Shown one piece after another: positions 53,391 through 62,456 of a DNA stretch of 64,000 nt. The stretch covers positions 806,001 through 870,000 of the forward strand of contig OW818670.1 of assembly GCA_942493215.1 (NCBI GenBank), written 5' to 3'. The notes below the pieces were generated by a model, which worked only from the letters and a program-made list of their open reading frames with translations, was not told where the DNA came from and searched no databases. Position 1 is the stretch's first letter; each line of letters opens with the position of its first letter. Both the position numbers and the translations under genes were made by a program. This stretch comes from G942493215 sp942493215 (GTDB lineage Bacteria; Bacillota_I; Bacilli_A; RF39; UBA660).

Positions 53391-55319
53391 ATGCCAAATT
53401 TGTATTTGCCAGTGGCGGCAACTATCTTTTCTATTTTATTAATAATAGTATATTTTTCAAAGAAAAGAATTAGCTTATTGGAAAATAAATTGTATTCGAT
53501 AATGCTAGTAGTTATTTTAATTGATAGTTTGTTATCTAGTATACTTTTCTTTAATGTTTATACTAATTATAATCAATTTTTTGTGGAGATGTGCAACAAA
53601 GTTGATTATTTGCAATTGTTAGTGTGGATTTCTTGCATGTACTTATATACCTACACTATAACTCATAATAAAGAAGAAAAATTTGCTAAAAAGTTTAAAT
53701 TAAATTTAATACTAATCATTATTATTAATATATTTATTTCAATTCTAATATTTATGGCTAATATTGAAATTGTTTTAATAAGTCCCATTAAACAAACAGC
53801 ACAAGGTGATAGTGTCAATATTGCCTACTTTGCTTGGGGATTTTATATGCTATTATGTGGAATAATGACATTATTTAATATCAAACGAATTAATAAAAAA
53901 TATATACCAATTTTTGTGAGTCTATTTCTTTCGGTCATTCTATTCATAATATTTTCAATAAACCCATTCTTAATTGTTATTTCGATTTGTTTAACATTTA
54001 TTAATTTGGTTATGTACTTTACAATTGAAAACCCAGATGTTCAAATGCTAACTCAAATGGAACTAGCAAAAGACGAGGCGGAGAAAGCAAATAGACATAA
54101 GTCAGAATTCTTATCAAGTATGTCTCATGAAATAAGAACTCCATTAAACGCCATAAAAGGATTTTCAGAATTTATAGGAGACGCTAAGACATTAGAGGAA
54201 GCTAAAGAAAATGCTAAGGATATTGTTAACGCCTCAAATGTATTACTTGAAATAGTTGGCAATGTATTAGACATGTCTAAGATTGAGTCTGGTAATATTG
54301 AAATAGTTGATTCAGATTACAATCTATACGAGATAATTGATAGTATAATAAAAGTCGTTGATTATAGATTTAAAGAAAAAAACATAGCACTCAATATAAA
54401 TATAGCGCCTGATATACCAAAAATGTTATATGGAGATCGTGCTATTATTAAGAAAGTATTATTGAACTTGTTAACAAATGCTGTAAAATATACAAATGAA
54501 GGCCATGTGGATTTTACTGTTAATTTTGTTAATAAAGAGGACATTTGTAGATTAATTATTTCTGTTGAAGATACAGGTAGAGGCATAAAACCAGAAAACA
54601 TAAGCAAATTATTCACTAAATTTGATCGTTTAGAAGAAGATAGAAATACAACAACTGAAGGAACCGGTTTGGGTTTAGCAATAACTAAACATATAGTTGA
54701 ATTAATGGGTGGGAATATAACTGTTCAAAGTGTATATGGTAGTGGCAGTAAATTTACCGTAACATTAAATCAAAGAATAAAAAAACTGGATACTGATCAA
54801 GCAGTATCTTCTAATGAAATTAAAACAAAAGTAGTATTGGATTCTATTAGAGATAATCAGAAATTGTTAGAAAAAAAAGAAACAATTTCTCAACCAGAAA
54901 ACCAAACAAATAATGTATCAACACCAAACCAAATAAATGACTCTATTAATTCAAATAGCAAAAAGATTTTATTAATAGACGATAACAAATTAAATTTGAA
55001 GGTAGCATCCAAATTGTTATCCAATTATGGTTTTCAAGTAGAAGAATGTATGAGTGGACAAGAATGTATTGATAGGATAAATAAAGGTGAAAAATTTGAT
55101 TTATTATTTGCCGATGAGATGATGCCAAATATGAGTGGAACTCAAATGATGCAAACATTAAAGAGTAGAGGATATATAACACCTATAGTTGTTTTAACGG
55201 CAGATGTAGTTAATAATGCCAAAGATAAATACGTTGCAAGTGGTTTTGATGACTATTTAGGTAAACCTATCGACAAACAAGAATTAGATAGAATATTAAA
55301 AAAATTTTCAATCATTTAA
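53391..55319 (+). CDS. Hybrid sensor histidine kinase with receiver domain
   Basis: 642 residues: six to seven membrane helices in the first 205 residues, a short coil, HisKA with MSHEIRTPLNAIKGF, an HATPase with LLNLLTNAVKYT, DTGRGI and GTGLGLAITK, a 60-residue linker, and a C-terminal receiver with LIDDNKLN, DLLFADEMMPNMSG (phospho-acceptor Asp) and GKPID. No HTH or other output domain is attached and no partner regulator is next to it. Last gene of the element; its terminator overlaps the stop. Confidence 0.95.
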   Translation: MPNLYLPVAATIFSILLIIVYFSKKRISLLENKLYSIMLVVILIDSLLSSILFFNVYTNYNQFFVEMCNKVDYLQLLVWISCMYLYTYTITHNKEEKFAKKFKLNLILIIIINIFISILIFMANIEIVLISPIKQTAQGDSVNIAYFAWGFYMLLCGIMTLFNIKRINKKYIPIFVSLFLSVILFIIFSINPFLIVISICLTFINLVMYFTIENPDVQMLTQMELAKDEAEKANRHKSEFLSSMSHEIRTPLNAIKGFSEFIGDAKTLEEAKENAKDIVNASNVLLEIVGNVLDMSKIESGNIEIVDSDYNLYEIIDSIIKVVDYRFKEKNIALNINIAPDIPKMLYGDRAIIKKVLLNLLTNAVKYTNEGHVDFTVNFVNKEDICRLIISVEDTGRGIKPENISKLFTKFDRLEEDRNTTTEGTGLGLAITKHIVELMGGNITVQSVYGSGSKFTVTLNQRIKKLDTDQAVSSNEIKTKVVLDSIRDNQKLLEKKETISQPENQTNNVSTPNQINDSINSNSKKILLIDDNKLNLKVASKLLSNYGFQVEECMSGQECIDRINKGEKFDLLFADEMMPNMSGTQMMQTLKSRGYITPIVVLTADVVNNAKDKYVASGFDDYLGKPIDKQELDRILKKFSII

Positions 55320-55342
55320 GATGTAAAAAATACATCTTTTTT
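55318..55342 (+). terminator. Intrinsic terminator of the hybrid kinase
   Basis: AAGATGTA, 5-nt loop, TACATCTT and a T-run; the stem begins in the stop codon. Confidence 0.85.
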
Positions 55343-55358
55343 GTTTATTTCAAATTAT

Positions 55359-55380
55359 TTTAGATACCCATTTAGATACC
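55359..55380 (+). repeat. Arm-type repeats, right end
   Basis: TTTAGATACC at 55359-55368 and 55371-55380, the same pair as at the left end and in the same orientation. Confidence 0.6.
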
Positions 55381-55435
55381 AAAACAGCAGTTTTAATTAA
55401 TTTTATTTAATATTTTTTAACTTTTATTAACAAAA

Positions 55436-55458
55436 AAAGTCTTAATTTATAAGACTTT
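55436..55458 (-). terminator. Minus-strand terminator-like hairpin inside the right end
   Basis: AAAGTCTTA, 5-nt loop, TAAGACTTT; on the minus strand it is followed by a T-run. No minus-strand gene lies upstream, so it may insulate the element from outside transcription. Confidence 0.5.
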
Positions 55459-55496
55459 AAATATATTTATATTGGAATGTGGCCGATTTTCTTTGG

Positions 55497-55527
55497 CCCC
55501 CTGAAGGAGCCGAGAGGCTCCATTTTT
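55497..55527 (+). repeat. Attachment-like direct repeat, copy B (right end)
   Basis: 31 bp identical to copy A, including the GGAGCC-GAGA-GGCTCC hairpin and T-run, but without the promoter and first two stems of the small RNA. The rest of the gap 55528-55686 shows no gene. Confidence 0.8.
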
Positions 55528-55686
55528 TGTTGGAATTTAAAGGATTATGATATCCTCAAAAATATCTAGGTAACATTTTATATAAATTAGCGAGAGTTGT
55601 CAGTAACAAAATAGAGAATTAAAATATATTATATATATGATATCTAAAATTGCCATTTTTTGGTATAATTAGATTGGTGATATTAG

Positions 55687-57036
55687 ATGAAAAGTAGTAT
55701 TAAAAATTATGTTTCAGTTGATATTGAAAATCCAAATTCTAGAAATAATTCTATTTGTGCAATTGGAATTATTATTGTTGAAAATGGTCAAGTTGTAGAA
55801 AGAAAGTATTCGTTGATTAATCCTGAAGATAGATTTGATAGTCAAACTATTAGCATAAACGGTATTGAACCTAATATGGTTGTTGGTAAGCCTACTTTTA
55901 AAGAATATTGGGATGAAATAAAAGATTTGTTAATTCAAAATACTATTGTTGGTCACAATATTCAATATGATTTAAGTGTTATATCAAAGTGTTTACAAAG
56001 ATATGATATTGATGTGCCAACTTTTAATTATTATTGTACATTAAAGCTATCAAAAAAATATTTTGATAGTGATTCGTACAAATTAGATGTACTTGCTAGC
56101 AAACTGGGAATAAGTTTTAATCATCATAATGCATTAGAAGATGCTGAAACAGCTATGCAAATTTTTGAATACATTAATAAAAACTATGTTATAGATATAA
56201 AATATCTTGCAGAGTATTGCTATGAAGATAAACCTATAGACAATTTAGATTCTAAATTGGAAAGTAATATTAACGAGTTATACGGAATTATTCAAGGAAT
56301 TGATTATGATAAAATAATTAATGTGAAAGAAATTACTAAACTAAAAAATTGGGTAGAAGAAAACAGAGTATATAAACAGTATACATTATTTAATAGAATA
56401 ATTGCATTATTAGATAAGGTGCTTGAGGATAATGTTGTAACTCCGTATGAAAAAATAGAATTATTTACATTAGTTGATGGCATTTATAATTCTAAATTAT
56501 ATAGTGAAACTACTTTAGTACTACAGATTTTAGAAGGAATTATCTCTGGTATAAGTTGTGATGGTATAATAAATATTGAAGAAATTTCAATGTTAAAACA
56601 ATGGTTAGAAATCAATAATTATCTTGCGGATGTATATCCATATGACAAAGTTTTTTTAGTAGTAATCGAAGTGTTAGAGGATGGAAGGTTAACTGAAGAA
56701 GAAAAACAATATTTATTGGACACTTTTAATAATATATTAAATCCTATTGCCTTGAATAGTAACGATGCTATCGATTTAAATGGCAAAAGTTTTTGCTTAA
56801 CAGGGGAATTTAGAAGTGGCTCAAAAGATGAAATAAGAGAAAAGATAGTTGAAAAGGGTGGAATTGAAAAATCTGGCGTTTCTTCAAAGCTGGATTACCT
56901 ATTCGTAGGTGAAATTGGAAGTGATGCATGGAAGTTTGGAAAAATAGGAGGTAAAATTTCAAAAGCACAAGAACTAATTGAACAAGGAAGTAATATAAAA
57001 ATTGTTGGAGAAAGTGAATTATTAACTCATTTCTAA
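55687..57036 (+). CDS. DEDDh 3'-5' exonuclease with C-terminal BRCT domain
   Basis: 449 residues. The exonuclease domain (1-180) has VSVDIEN (DxE), IVGHNIQYDL and HHNALEDAETA (the H...D of DEDDh), as in DnaQ/PolC epsilon. A central helical part of about 200 residues shows two similar acidic repeats (YDKIINVKEITKLKNWVEEN and CDGIINIEEISMLKQWLEIN) of TerB-like appearance. The C-terminus is a BRCT domain (LNGKSFCLTGEF...SSKLDYLFVG...KISKAQEL). Probably acts on DNA ends; such fusions are common in accessory islands. First gene after copy B. Confidence 0.85.
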   Translation: MKSSIKNYVSVDIENPNSRNNSICAIGIIIVENGQVVERKYSLINPEDRFDSQTISINGIEPNMVVGKPTFKEYWDEIKDLLIQNTIVGHNIQYDLSVISKCLQRYDIDVPTFNYYCTLKLSKKYFDSDSYKLDVLASKLGISFNHHNALEDAETAMQIFEYINKNYVIDIKYLAEYCYEDKPIDNLDSKLESNINELYGIIQGIDYDKIINVKEITKLKNWVEENRVYKQYTLFNRIIALLDKVLEDNVVTPYEKIELFTLVDGIYNSKLYSETTLVLQILEGIISGISCDGIINIEEISMLKQWLEINNYLADVYPYDKVFLVVIEVLEDGRLTEEEKQYLLDTFNNILNPIALNSNDAIDLNGKSFCLTGEFRSGSKDEIREKIVEKGGIEKSGVSSKLDYLFVGEIGSDAWKFGKIGGKISKAQELIEQGSNIKIVGESELLTHF

Positions 57037-57070
57037 CAATCTGATTATTAGAATTTGGAGTAAAAATTAG

Positions 57071-57277
57071 TGGAAAGACACTATTAAAGAAACAGACGAA
57101 ATATTAAGTATAGTTGAAAATAAAAAACAAAAAATTATTGAGATTTCTCTTATAATAAGGCTGTTAGTTTTAAATAAAGTAATGATATCTCACATTTATA
57201 ATGAAAATGGGAATAATGCTTTTTTAGTTGCTTTAGCTATTTTAATTTATAAGTTATATAAAATAATTACAATATGA
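57071..57277 (+). pseudogene. Open frame without start codon, probable remnant
   Basis: A 68-codon open frame between stops, beginning WKDTIKETDEILSIVENKKQ and ending in a hydrophobic helix (AFLVALAILIYKLYKII). It lacks an ATG, GTG or TTG and a ribosome site at its head. Looks like the 3' part of a decayed gene for a small membrane protein. Confidence 0.4.
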
Positions 57278-57335
57278 CTGCGAGTATAGGATTTACCAGT
57301 TTCCTATGTTGTGGTGTCACATTAAGGAGAAAAAG

Positions 57336-57653
57336 ATGGAAAAATTAACAAAAAAAATTAGAAAGTTTGCAGAAGACAGAGATTGGTTACAATTTAATAC
57401 ACCAGAAAATTTAGCAAAGTCAATTGCAATTGAAGCAGGAGAATTGCTTGAATGTTTTCAATGGAACAATAATTATGATAAAAATGAACTAAAGTATGAA
57501 ATAGCAGATGTTATGAATTATTGCATATTACTATGTTCTCAAATTGGTGTTGATCCAGAACAAATAATATTAGAAAAATTGGAAATATCTGCTAGAAAGT
57601 ATCCGATTGAAAAATCAAAAGGTAAAAGCACAAAATATACAAAATTGAAGTAG
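57336..57653 (+). CDS. MazG-like nucleotide pyrophosphohydrolase
   Basis: The start at 57336 (MEKLTKKIRKFAEDRDWLQF, after AAGGAGAAAAAG) gives 105 residues. NLAKSIAIEAGELLECFQW carries the ExxE (E-A-G-E) metal site, and EIADVMNYCILLC the second ExxD, as in the MazG/iMazG superfamily that hydrolyses NTPs to NMPs. It directly abuts the next gene (stop TAG then GTG) and heads the operon 57336-60042. Confidence 0.9.
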   Translation: MEKLTKKIRKFAEDRDWLQFNTPENLAKSIAIEAGELLECFQWNNNYDKNELKYEIADVMNYCILLCSQIGVDPEQIILEKLEISARKYPIEKSKGKSTKYTKLK

Positions 57654-58181
57654 GTGATTAAAATAAAGGTTTCAATAAAAAACATTAATGAATGTATTGA
57701 TGAAGAAATGAAAAAACAAATATTTCTTTTTAGCATACTTTGGAATTTATTTGAAAGAAATTTTTACAATAATGATTTTAATTATGGACCAAAAAGGTGT
57801 AGATTTTCTGGTGAAATGGAAGATAAAACAAAAGAACTTGTAGATAGACTTTTAAAGAATTCTAATGACTATGTTAATATTGAAAAGATATATGGTGATA
57901 TACAAAAATATAATGATAAGTATCATGACTATTATGGTTGTATATATCAAGGTTTTAATATAAGATCTAGTGAAATTTCAGAGGATGATTTTAAAGAATT
58001 ATATGAATCAAATGAAATTGAGTCAAAAATAAGAGTAGCAATACTACTTGTTTCACGTATTAGAAACAATATGTTTCATGGCATTAAAATAATTGAAGAA
58101 TTAAATCAACAAATTAAATTATTTTCTACAGCAAATGAATTTTTAGTATATATATTGGAGGCATTAGATGTTAGTATATGA
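57654..58181 (+). CDS. HEPN-like unknown protein
   Basis: 175 residues, all helical. Near the C-terminus VSRIRNNMFHGIK contains an R-N-x3-H pattern typical of HEPN-fold RNases and HEPN-like dimers (Rx4-6H). Start: GTG 57654 abuts the MazG stop. Alternatively an in-frame ATA at 57663 sits after AGGTGATTAAA, the spacing other genes here use. It overlaps the DUF2075 gene by 14 bp. Domain reading is from motif only; activity is inference. Confidence 0.65.
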   Translation: MIKIKVSIKNINECIDEEMKKQIFLFSILWNLFERNFYNNDFNYGPKRCRFSGEMEDKTKELVDRLLKNSNDYVNIEKIYGDIQKYNDKYHDYYGCIYQGFNIRSSEISEDDFKELYESNEIESKIRVAILLVSRIRNNMFHGIKIIEELNQQIKLFSTANEFLVYILEALDVSI

Positions 58182-60042
58182 GGGTGTAAAATCTGGTTTT
58201 ATTAATGATGTAAATTTAAATTTAATTGTCAATAAAATTTATGATAAATATAAACAATTTTTTGGTAGAACAAGTGAATCACAATTAAATTCATGGAAAA
58301 ACTCTATGCAATATATGAGAGGTGTTTTGGATGATTCAGAAATACCAAATAATTCAGGAGTAGCTATAGAATTTAATATTCCAACCACTTCAAAAAGAAT
58401 AGACTTCATTTTATCTGGTAGGGATAAAAACAGAAAAGATTCAGTTATAATAATTGAATTGAAGCAATGGGATACTTGTAGTGCCATAGAAGGCAAGGAT
58501 GGAATTGTATCTACATATACAGGCCATAGTATAAGAGAAGTAGCACATCCTTCTTATCAAGCTATGAGCTATGCCAATTTAATTAGAGATTTTAACGAAA
58601 CAGTTCAACAAGATCAAATAGGTTTATACCCATGTGCATTTTTGCATAATTATGATTTAAAAGAAAATGATCCTATTTGTAGTGCACAATATCAAGAATA
58701 TATAAAAGAAGCTCCTATGTTTGGAACTAACGATTTTGATAAGCTTAGAAAATTTATCAAAAAATATATATTTGAGGGTGATGATAGGGAGCTATTATAC
58801 AAAATAGAAAATGGTAGAATTAGGCCTTCAAAAAGATTGCAGGATTCACTTGAAAAAATGTTAAATGGTAACAAAGAATTTAATATGATTGATGAGCAAA
58901 AAGTTATATATGAAGATGCAATTAGAATGGCAATCGACACAATATCTGTAAATGATAAGAATGTGCTTATAGTTCAAGGTGGACCTGGAACAGGAAAATC
59001 AGTTTTAGCTATTAATTTACTAGTTGAATTAACAAAAAGAAATATGACATGTTTTTATGTAACAAAAAATAGTGCACCAAGAGCAGTATTCAGAGATAAA
59101 CTAAAAGGCTCTTTTAAGATGAGTTATATTAATAATTTATTTCAAGGGTCGGGGGCTTTTACTGAAGCAGATAAAAATGAAGTTAATTGTTTAATAGTGG
59201 ATGAAGCTCATAGATTAAATGCCAAATCTGGAATGTTCCAAAATTTAGGAGAAAATCAAGTAAAAGAAATTATAAACGCAGCTAATTTTTCTATATTTTT
59301 TATAGATGAGAATCAAAAAGTAACTTTAAAAGATATAGGCAGTATAGATGTAATAAAACAATATGCTAATGAATTAGAAGCTGGAATAAAAATAGTGGAC
59401 TTAGAGAGTCAATTTAGATGTAATGGTTCCGATGGATATTTATCTTGGTTAGATAATGTATTGGATATAAGAAAAACAGCTAACTTCGATGATATGGATT
59501 ATGATTATGACTTTAAAGTGATTGATGATCCGAATGAACTTCGAAAATTAATTGAAGAAAAAAATAGAATTAATAATAAATCTAGAATAGTAGCAGGTTA
59601 TTGTTGGAATTGGGTTTCTGATAATAAAAATGATCCAAATTACTATGATATAGTTATTCCAGAGAATGACTTTAAAATAAGTTGGAATCTAGGTAATTCA
59701 ACAACGTGGGCAATAGATTCAACATCAGTTAATGAAGCTGGTTGTATACACACATGCCAAGGGTTAGAATTTGATTATGTAGGTGTAATAATTGGTGATG
59801 ATATAAGATATGAAAATGGACAAGTTGTTACTGATTACAAAAAGAGAGCTAAAACTGATCAATCATTAAAAGGCATAAATAAAATGATGAGAGACAATCC
59901 AGGAGAAGCAAAAAAAATGGCAGATCAAATAATTAAAAATACGTATCGAACTTTAATGACGAGAGGCATGAAAGGTTGTTATGTTTATTGTGTTGATAAT
60001 GATATGCAAGAATATTTGAAAAGTAAGAATCATGTGATATAA
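58168..60042 (+). CDS. DUF2075 nuclease-helicase-like protein
   Basis: 624 residues. The N-terminal part (about 55-160) has a PD-(D/E)xK-like core: RIDFILSG followed by VIIIELKQW. The second half is a Schlafen/DUF2075-type superfamily-1 helicase: Walker A VQGGPGTGKSVLAINL, Walker B CLIVDEAHR, Q-motif-like FFIDENQKVT, IVDLESQFRC, and CIHTCQGLEFDYVGVIIG late. Such proteins occur in phage-defence settings. GGAGGCATTAG precedes ATG 58168. Last gene of the MazG operon. Confidence 0.88.
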   Translation: MLVYEGVKSGFINDVNLNLIVNKIYDKYKQFFGRTSESQLNSWKNSMQYMRGVLDDSEIPNNSGVAIEFNIPTTSKRIDFILSGRDKNRKDSVIIIELKQWDTCSAIEGKDGIVSTYTGHSIREVAHPSYQAMSYANLIRDFNETVQQDQIGLYPCAFLHNYDLKENDPICSAQYQEYIKEAPMFGTNDFDKLRKFIKKYIFEGDDRELLYKIENGRIRPSKRLQDSLEKMLNGNKEFNMIDEQKVIYEDAIRMAIDTISVNDKNVLIVQGGPGTGKSVLAINLLVELTKRNMTCFYVTKNSAPRAVFRDKLKGSFKMSYINNLFQGSGAFTEADKNEVNCLIVDEAHRLNAKSGMFQNLGENQVKEIINAANFSIFFIDENQKVTLKDIGSIDVIKQYANELEAGIKIVDLESQFRCNGSDGYLSWLDNVLDIRKTANFDDMDYDYDFKVIDDPNELRKLIEEKNRINNKSRIVAGYCWNWVSDNKNDPNYYDIVIPENDFKISWNLGNSTTWAIDSTSVNEAGCIHTCQGLEFDYVGVIIGDDIRYENGQVVTDYKKRAKTDQSLKGINKMMRDNPGEAKKMADQIIKNTYRTLMTRGMKGCYVYCVDNDMQEYLKSKNHVI

Positions 60043-60113
60043 TAAATTTCGAAGATATGCAGTATTTGTCTTTTTAAGATGGATATTGCATTTTTTGAAG
60101 TAGAGGTGCTTAA

Positions 60114-61529
60114 ATGAAACCAAAAAGTATTTTAGATAGAATTAGTGATTATTATAATATTGAGCACGAAAAATTTGAAGAACTAGGTGTGCTTAATTCT
60201 TTTATAAATTTTGACACCCCATTATTTTTAAATCCTAAATTATTGTCTGAAACAACGATTTTAGAATTTAAAAGCTCTAAAGAAAAAATAATTAAACATT
60301 ATGAGAAAACAATTATTTTATTAAAAAAGACTAATTTTAATGATGATTATTGGAAAGCTTTAAAGAAACATTATAGTTTTCCTGAACCTTCAGGAATTGG
60401 ATTAGGAAATAGTCAAAATTCTACTGATGGCAACGGATTAACTGGGGAAATAGCAGAAAAATGCCTACATACTTTAAAGAGTATAGTAGATTTAGATATA
60501 GAGGATCCGGAAATATATAAGTTATTATTTTTGATTCAAGAAAATGTTGGTGTAGATAGAATAAGTGATATGTTGTGTAGAATAATATTTGATGATTTAA
60601 TATTGTATTCAAATAATATGATAGAAAAATTGAAAATAAAAGATTATAAAACTGATAGGAATACTAATATGAAATATCTTATAAGACCTAATGGTAAACC
60701 GATAATATTAATTCCTGCTGACTTATTAAGCGAAATTCCTGATGTTATAGATTATTCAGATATAGACTCAGTAATACAAATAAATAATCAAATGAAAGAA
60801 TATATGTGTGATTTTTTTGGTGAAGCATATTTAAATTTAACAAAATTAAGAAACATTCCTAATGATAAATTAAAAGAAAGCATTCTACTAAATAGAGATC
60901 TAATAGTGTCATTGCTGAAAAAATCAGAAGAAAAAGAAGTTAGTGTTTATGATTATACACATGATCCTATGGGAATAGTTAACAGTATAGACTATTTACG
61001 TGATTTTATTTGTGAAAGTAAAATTATGGAGAAAGAAGTTAAACCAGAATCATTAAAAGATTTTGTGGGGAAAATGCTTATAATTTTAAAAAAGTGCATA
61101 GAGGATTTGGGTTTAAATAATGAATTGTATTATATTGATACTGAAACTAACCAATATAATCTGAAAAAAGAGGTTGTAAGTCATAGGCTATTTATTATTA
61201 TCTTGGAAACTGCTAAAACATTAAAACTTTTCGATTTCTCTTTTGAACCAAAAGTTGGAAATGGACAAGTAGAATTTGTTATATATAATATGGTAGAAAA
61301 AATATTAGTAGAATTTAAATTAACTACAAATGATTTAGTACATGGCTATGATAAACAACTTCCTCTATATATTAAAAGATATGAAGCTACATTTACATTT
61401 TATGTAATAATTAGTGTTATGAGAGGTTCTAATATTAATTTATTTTATGAGAGAAAAACTCAAAACCATTCTAACTGCAACATTTTTGAGATAGATGGAA
61501 ACATACAGAAATCTCCGTCAAAAATTTAG
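60114..61529 (+). CDS. Unknown 471-residue protein with nuclease-like C-terminus
   Basis: The first 340 residues are helical and unrecognised. Residues about 380-445 read EPKVGNGQVEFVIYNM, KILVEFKLTTND and YDKQLPLYIKRYEATFTFYV, the strand order and E-x-K/Q...Y pattern of PD-(D/E)xK nucleases, although the usual Asp of the first motif is Glu. GTAGAGGTGCTTAA precedes ATG 60114. It pairs with the next gene (18-bp gap). Candidate defence effector; not assigned to a named system. Confidence 0.7.
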   Translation: MKPKSILDRISDYYNIEHEKFEELGVLNSFINFDTPLFLNPKLLSETTILEFKSSKEKIIKHYEKTIILLKKTNFNDDYWKALKKHYSFPEPSGIGLGNSQNSTDGNGLTGEIAEKCLHTLKSIVDLDIEDPEIYKLLFLIQENVGVDRISDMLCRIIFDDLILYSNNMIEKLKIKDYKTDRNTNMKYLIRPNGKPIILIPADLLSEIPDVIDYSDIDSVIQINNQMKEYMCDFFGEAYLNLTKLRNIPNDKLKESILLNRDLIVSLLKKSEEKEVSVYDYTHDPMGIVNSIDYLRDFICESKIMEKEVKPESLKDFVGKMLIILKKCIEDLGLNNELYYIDTETNQYNLKKEVVSHRLFIIILETAKTLKLFDFSFEPKVGNGQVEFVIYNMVEKILVEFKLTTNDLVHGYDKQLPLYIKRYEATFTFYVIISVMRGSNINLFYERKTQNHSNCNIFEIDGNIQKSPSKI

Positions 61530-61547
61530 AAGTTAGGAAGTAATAAT

Positions 61548-62333
61548 ATGAACTTGTATGATAAAGAAATTAGGATAATTGAACATATTCAAAAATTTGA
61601 AATAAGCAAAATAAAATTTTACCCATTAAATTTCAGAACAATAAAAGTTTTTAATTCTATATATTTTAAAAGATGTTGGAAAAAATGGATTGATGCTTCA
61701 TCAAAAAATATGTTGCCTCCTGATTTTTATAACGAAAAGTTAAAATTAATGATGGATACAATGAGAGTTGATGATCATTCTTTTATTGACAAAAATGGTA
61801 AAATAATAAATTTTCATAATAAGCGTGAAAGTGAATTGACGAAAGAACTAATTAGCAAAAATGAATCAATTCGTGAAGCTGCACAAAGTGGCAGATTATT
61901 TATAAATCCTATCCACTATAGATTAGGTGAAGAAGATCATAATTATAGTTTGTATGTTGAAAACTTTAAGAGAGTTGTATTTAATCATATTGAAAAAATT
62001 AAAAACTATAAAAAAAATCATCCCAATTTTAAAACAATATTTTTAATTTTTGATGAATCAACAGCATACTTAAAGTGTTCAAGTAATAATAGGCCTAAAG
62101 TGCCTGGCGAATTATTTTATGGCGAATTGCATTTATGGTGGAATGATTATAATTTGCTAGAAAGCTTTGAAAATTCACGGATTGACTATATAATTTGGGT
62201 AACACCTTATAAAGTGCTTCAAACTACAAAAAGAGTAACAATTCCATCAATATGTGTTATTGATGTAAAAAAAATAAGATATAACGATACTATAAAATAC
62301 AATTTTGTAAATATGCAAAGTAATGAGCTATAA
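61548..62333 (+). CDS. Unknown 261-residue protein partnered with the preceding gene
   Basis: No signal or membrane helix. FKTIFLIFDESTAYL is a buried strand with acidic end (Walker B- or nuclease-like), and RIDYIIWVTPYK and SICVIDVKKI are further core strands of an alpha/beta fold. A D...DVKK arrangement could be nuclease-like but is too weak to claim. GAAGTTAGGAAGTAATAAT precedes ATG 61548. It ends before attachment copy C. Confidence 0.65.
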   Translation: MNLYDKEIRIIEHIQKFEISKIKFYPLNFRTIKVFNSIYFKRCWKKWIDASSKNMLPPDFYNEKLKLMMDTMRVDDHSFIDKNGKIINFHNKRESELTKELISKNESIREAAQSGRLFINPIHYRLGEEDHNYSLYVENFKRVVFNHIEKIKNYKKNHPNFKTIFLIFDESTAYLKCSSNNRPKVPGELFYGELHLWWNDYNLLESFENSRIDYIIWVTPYKVLQTTKRVTIPSICVIDVKKIRYNDTIKYNFVNMQSNEL

Positions 62334-62391
62334 AATTTCAAAAATGATAGATTTAATATTTTCTGAATTAACAAAAACTGCTTTCAAGGCG

Positions 62392-62421
62392 CCCCTGAAG
62401 GAGCCGAGATGCTCCATTTTT
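62392..62421 (+). repeat. Attachment-like repeat, copy C
   Basis: CCCCTGAAGGAGCCGAGA, then TGCTCC and ATTTTT; one stem base differs (G to T) from A and B. It also works as a terminator. A TGATATAAT promoter follows at 62431-62439. Confidence 0.7.
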
Positions 62422-62456
62422 GTTTTAATGTGATATAATTGTATTAGGTGATTGAA

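Larger units (their letters stand above)
35656..55527. mobile_element. Integrative mobilizable element of about 19.8 kb
   Basis: Bounded by the 31-bp direct repeats A and B, with paired TTTAGATACC repeats just inside both. A tyrosine recombinase lies at the left boundary, followed by a MobV relaxase, a palindromic oriT-like region, a RepA-like ATPase, a small HTH (possible excisionase) and an XRE repressor. No conjugation (type IV secretion) genes are present, so it would rely on a helper. Cargo: a sugar/natural-product-like cluster, a HAD phosphatase, an acyltransferase-like gene and a hybrid kinase. Arg codons shift from frequent CGT in the backbone to mostly AGA in the cargo. Confidence 0.75.
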
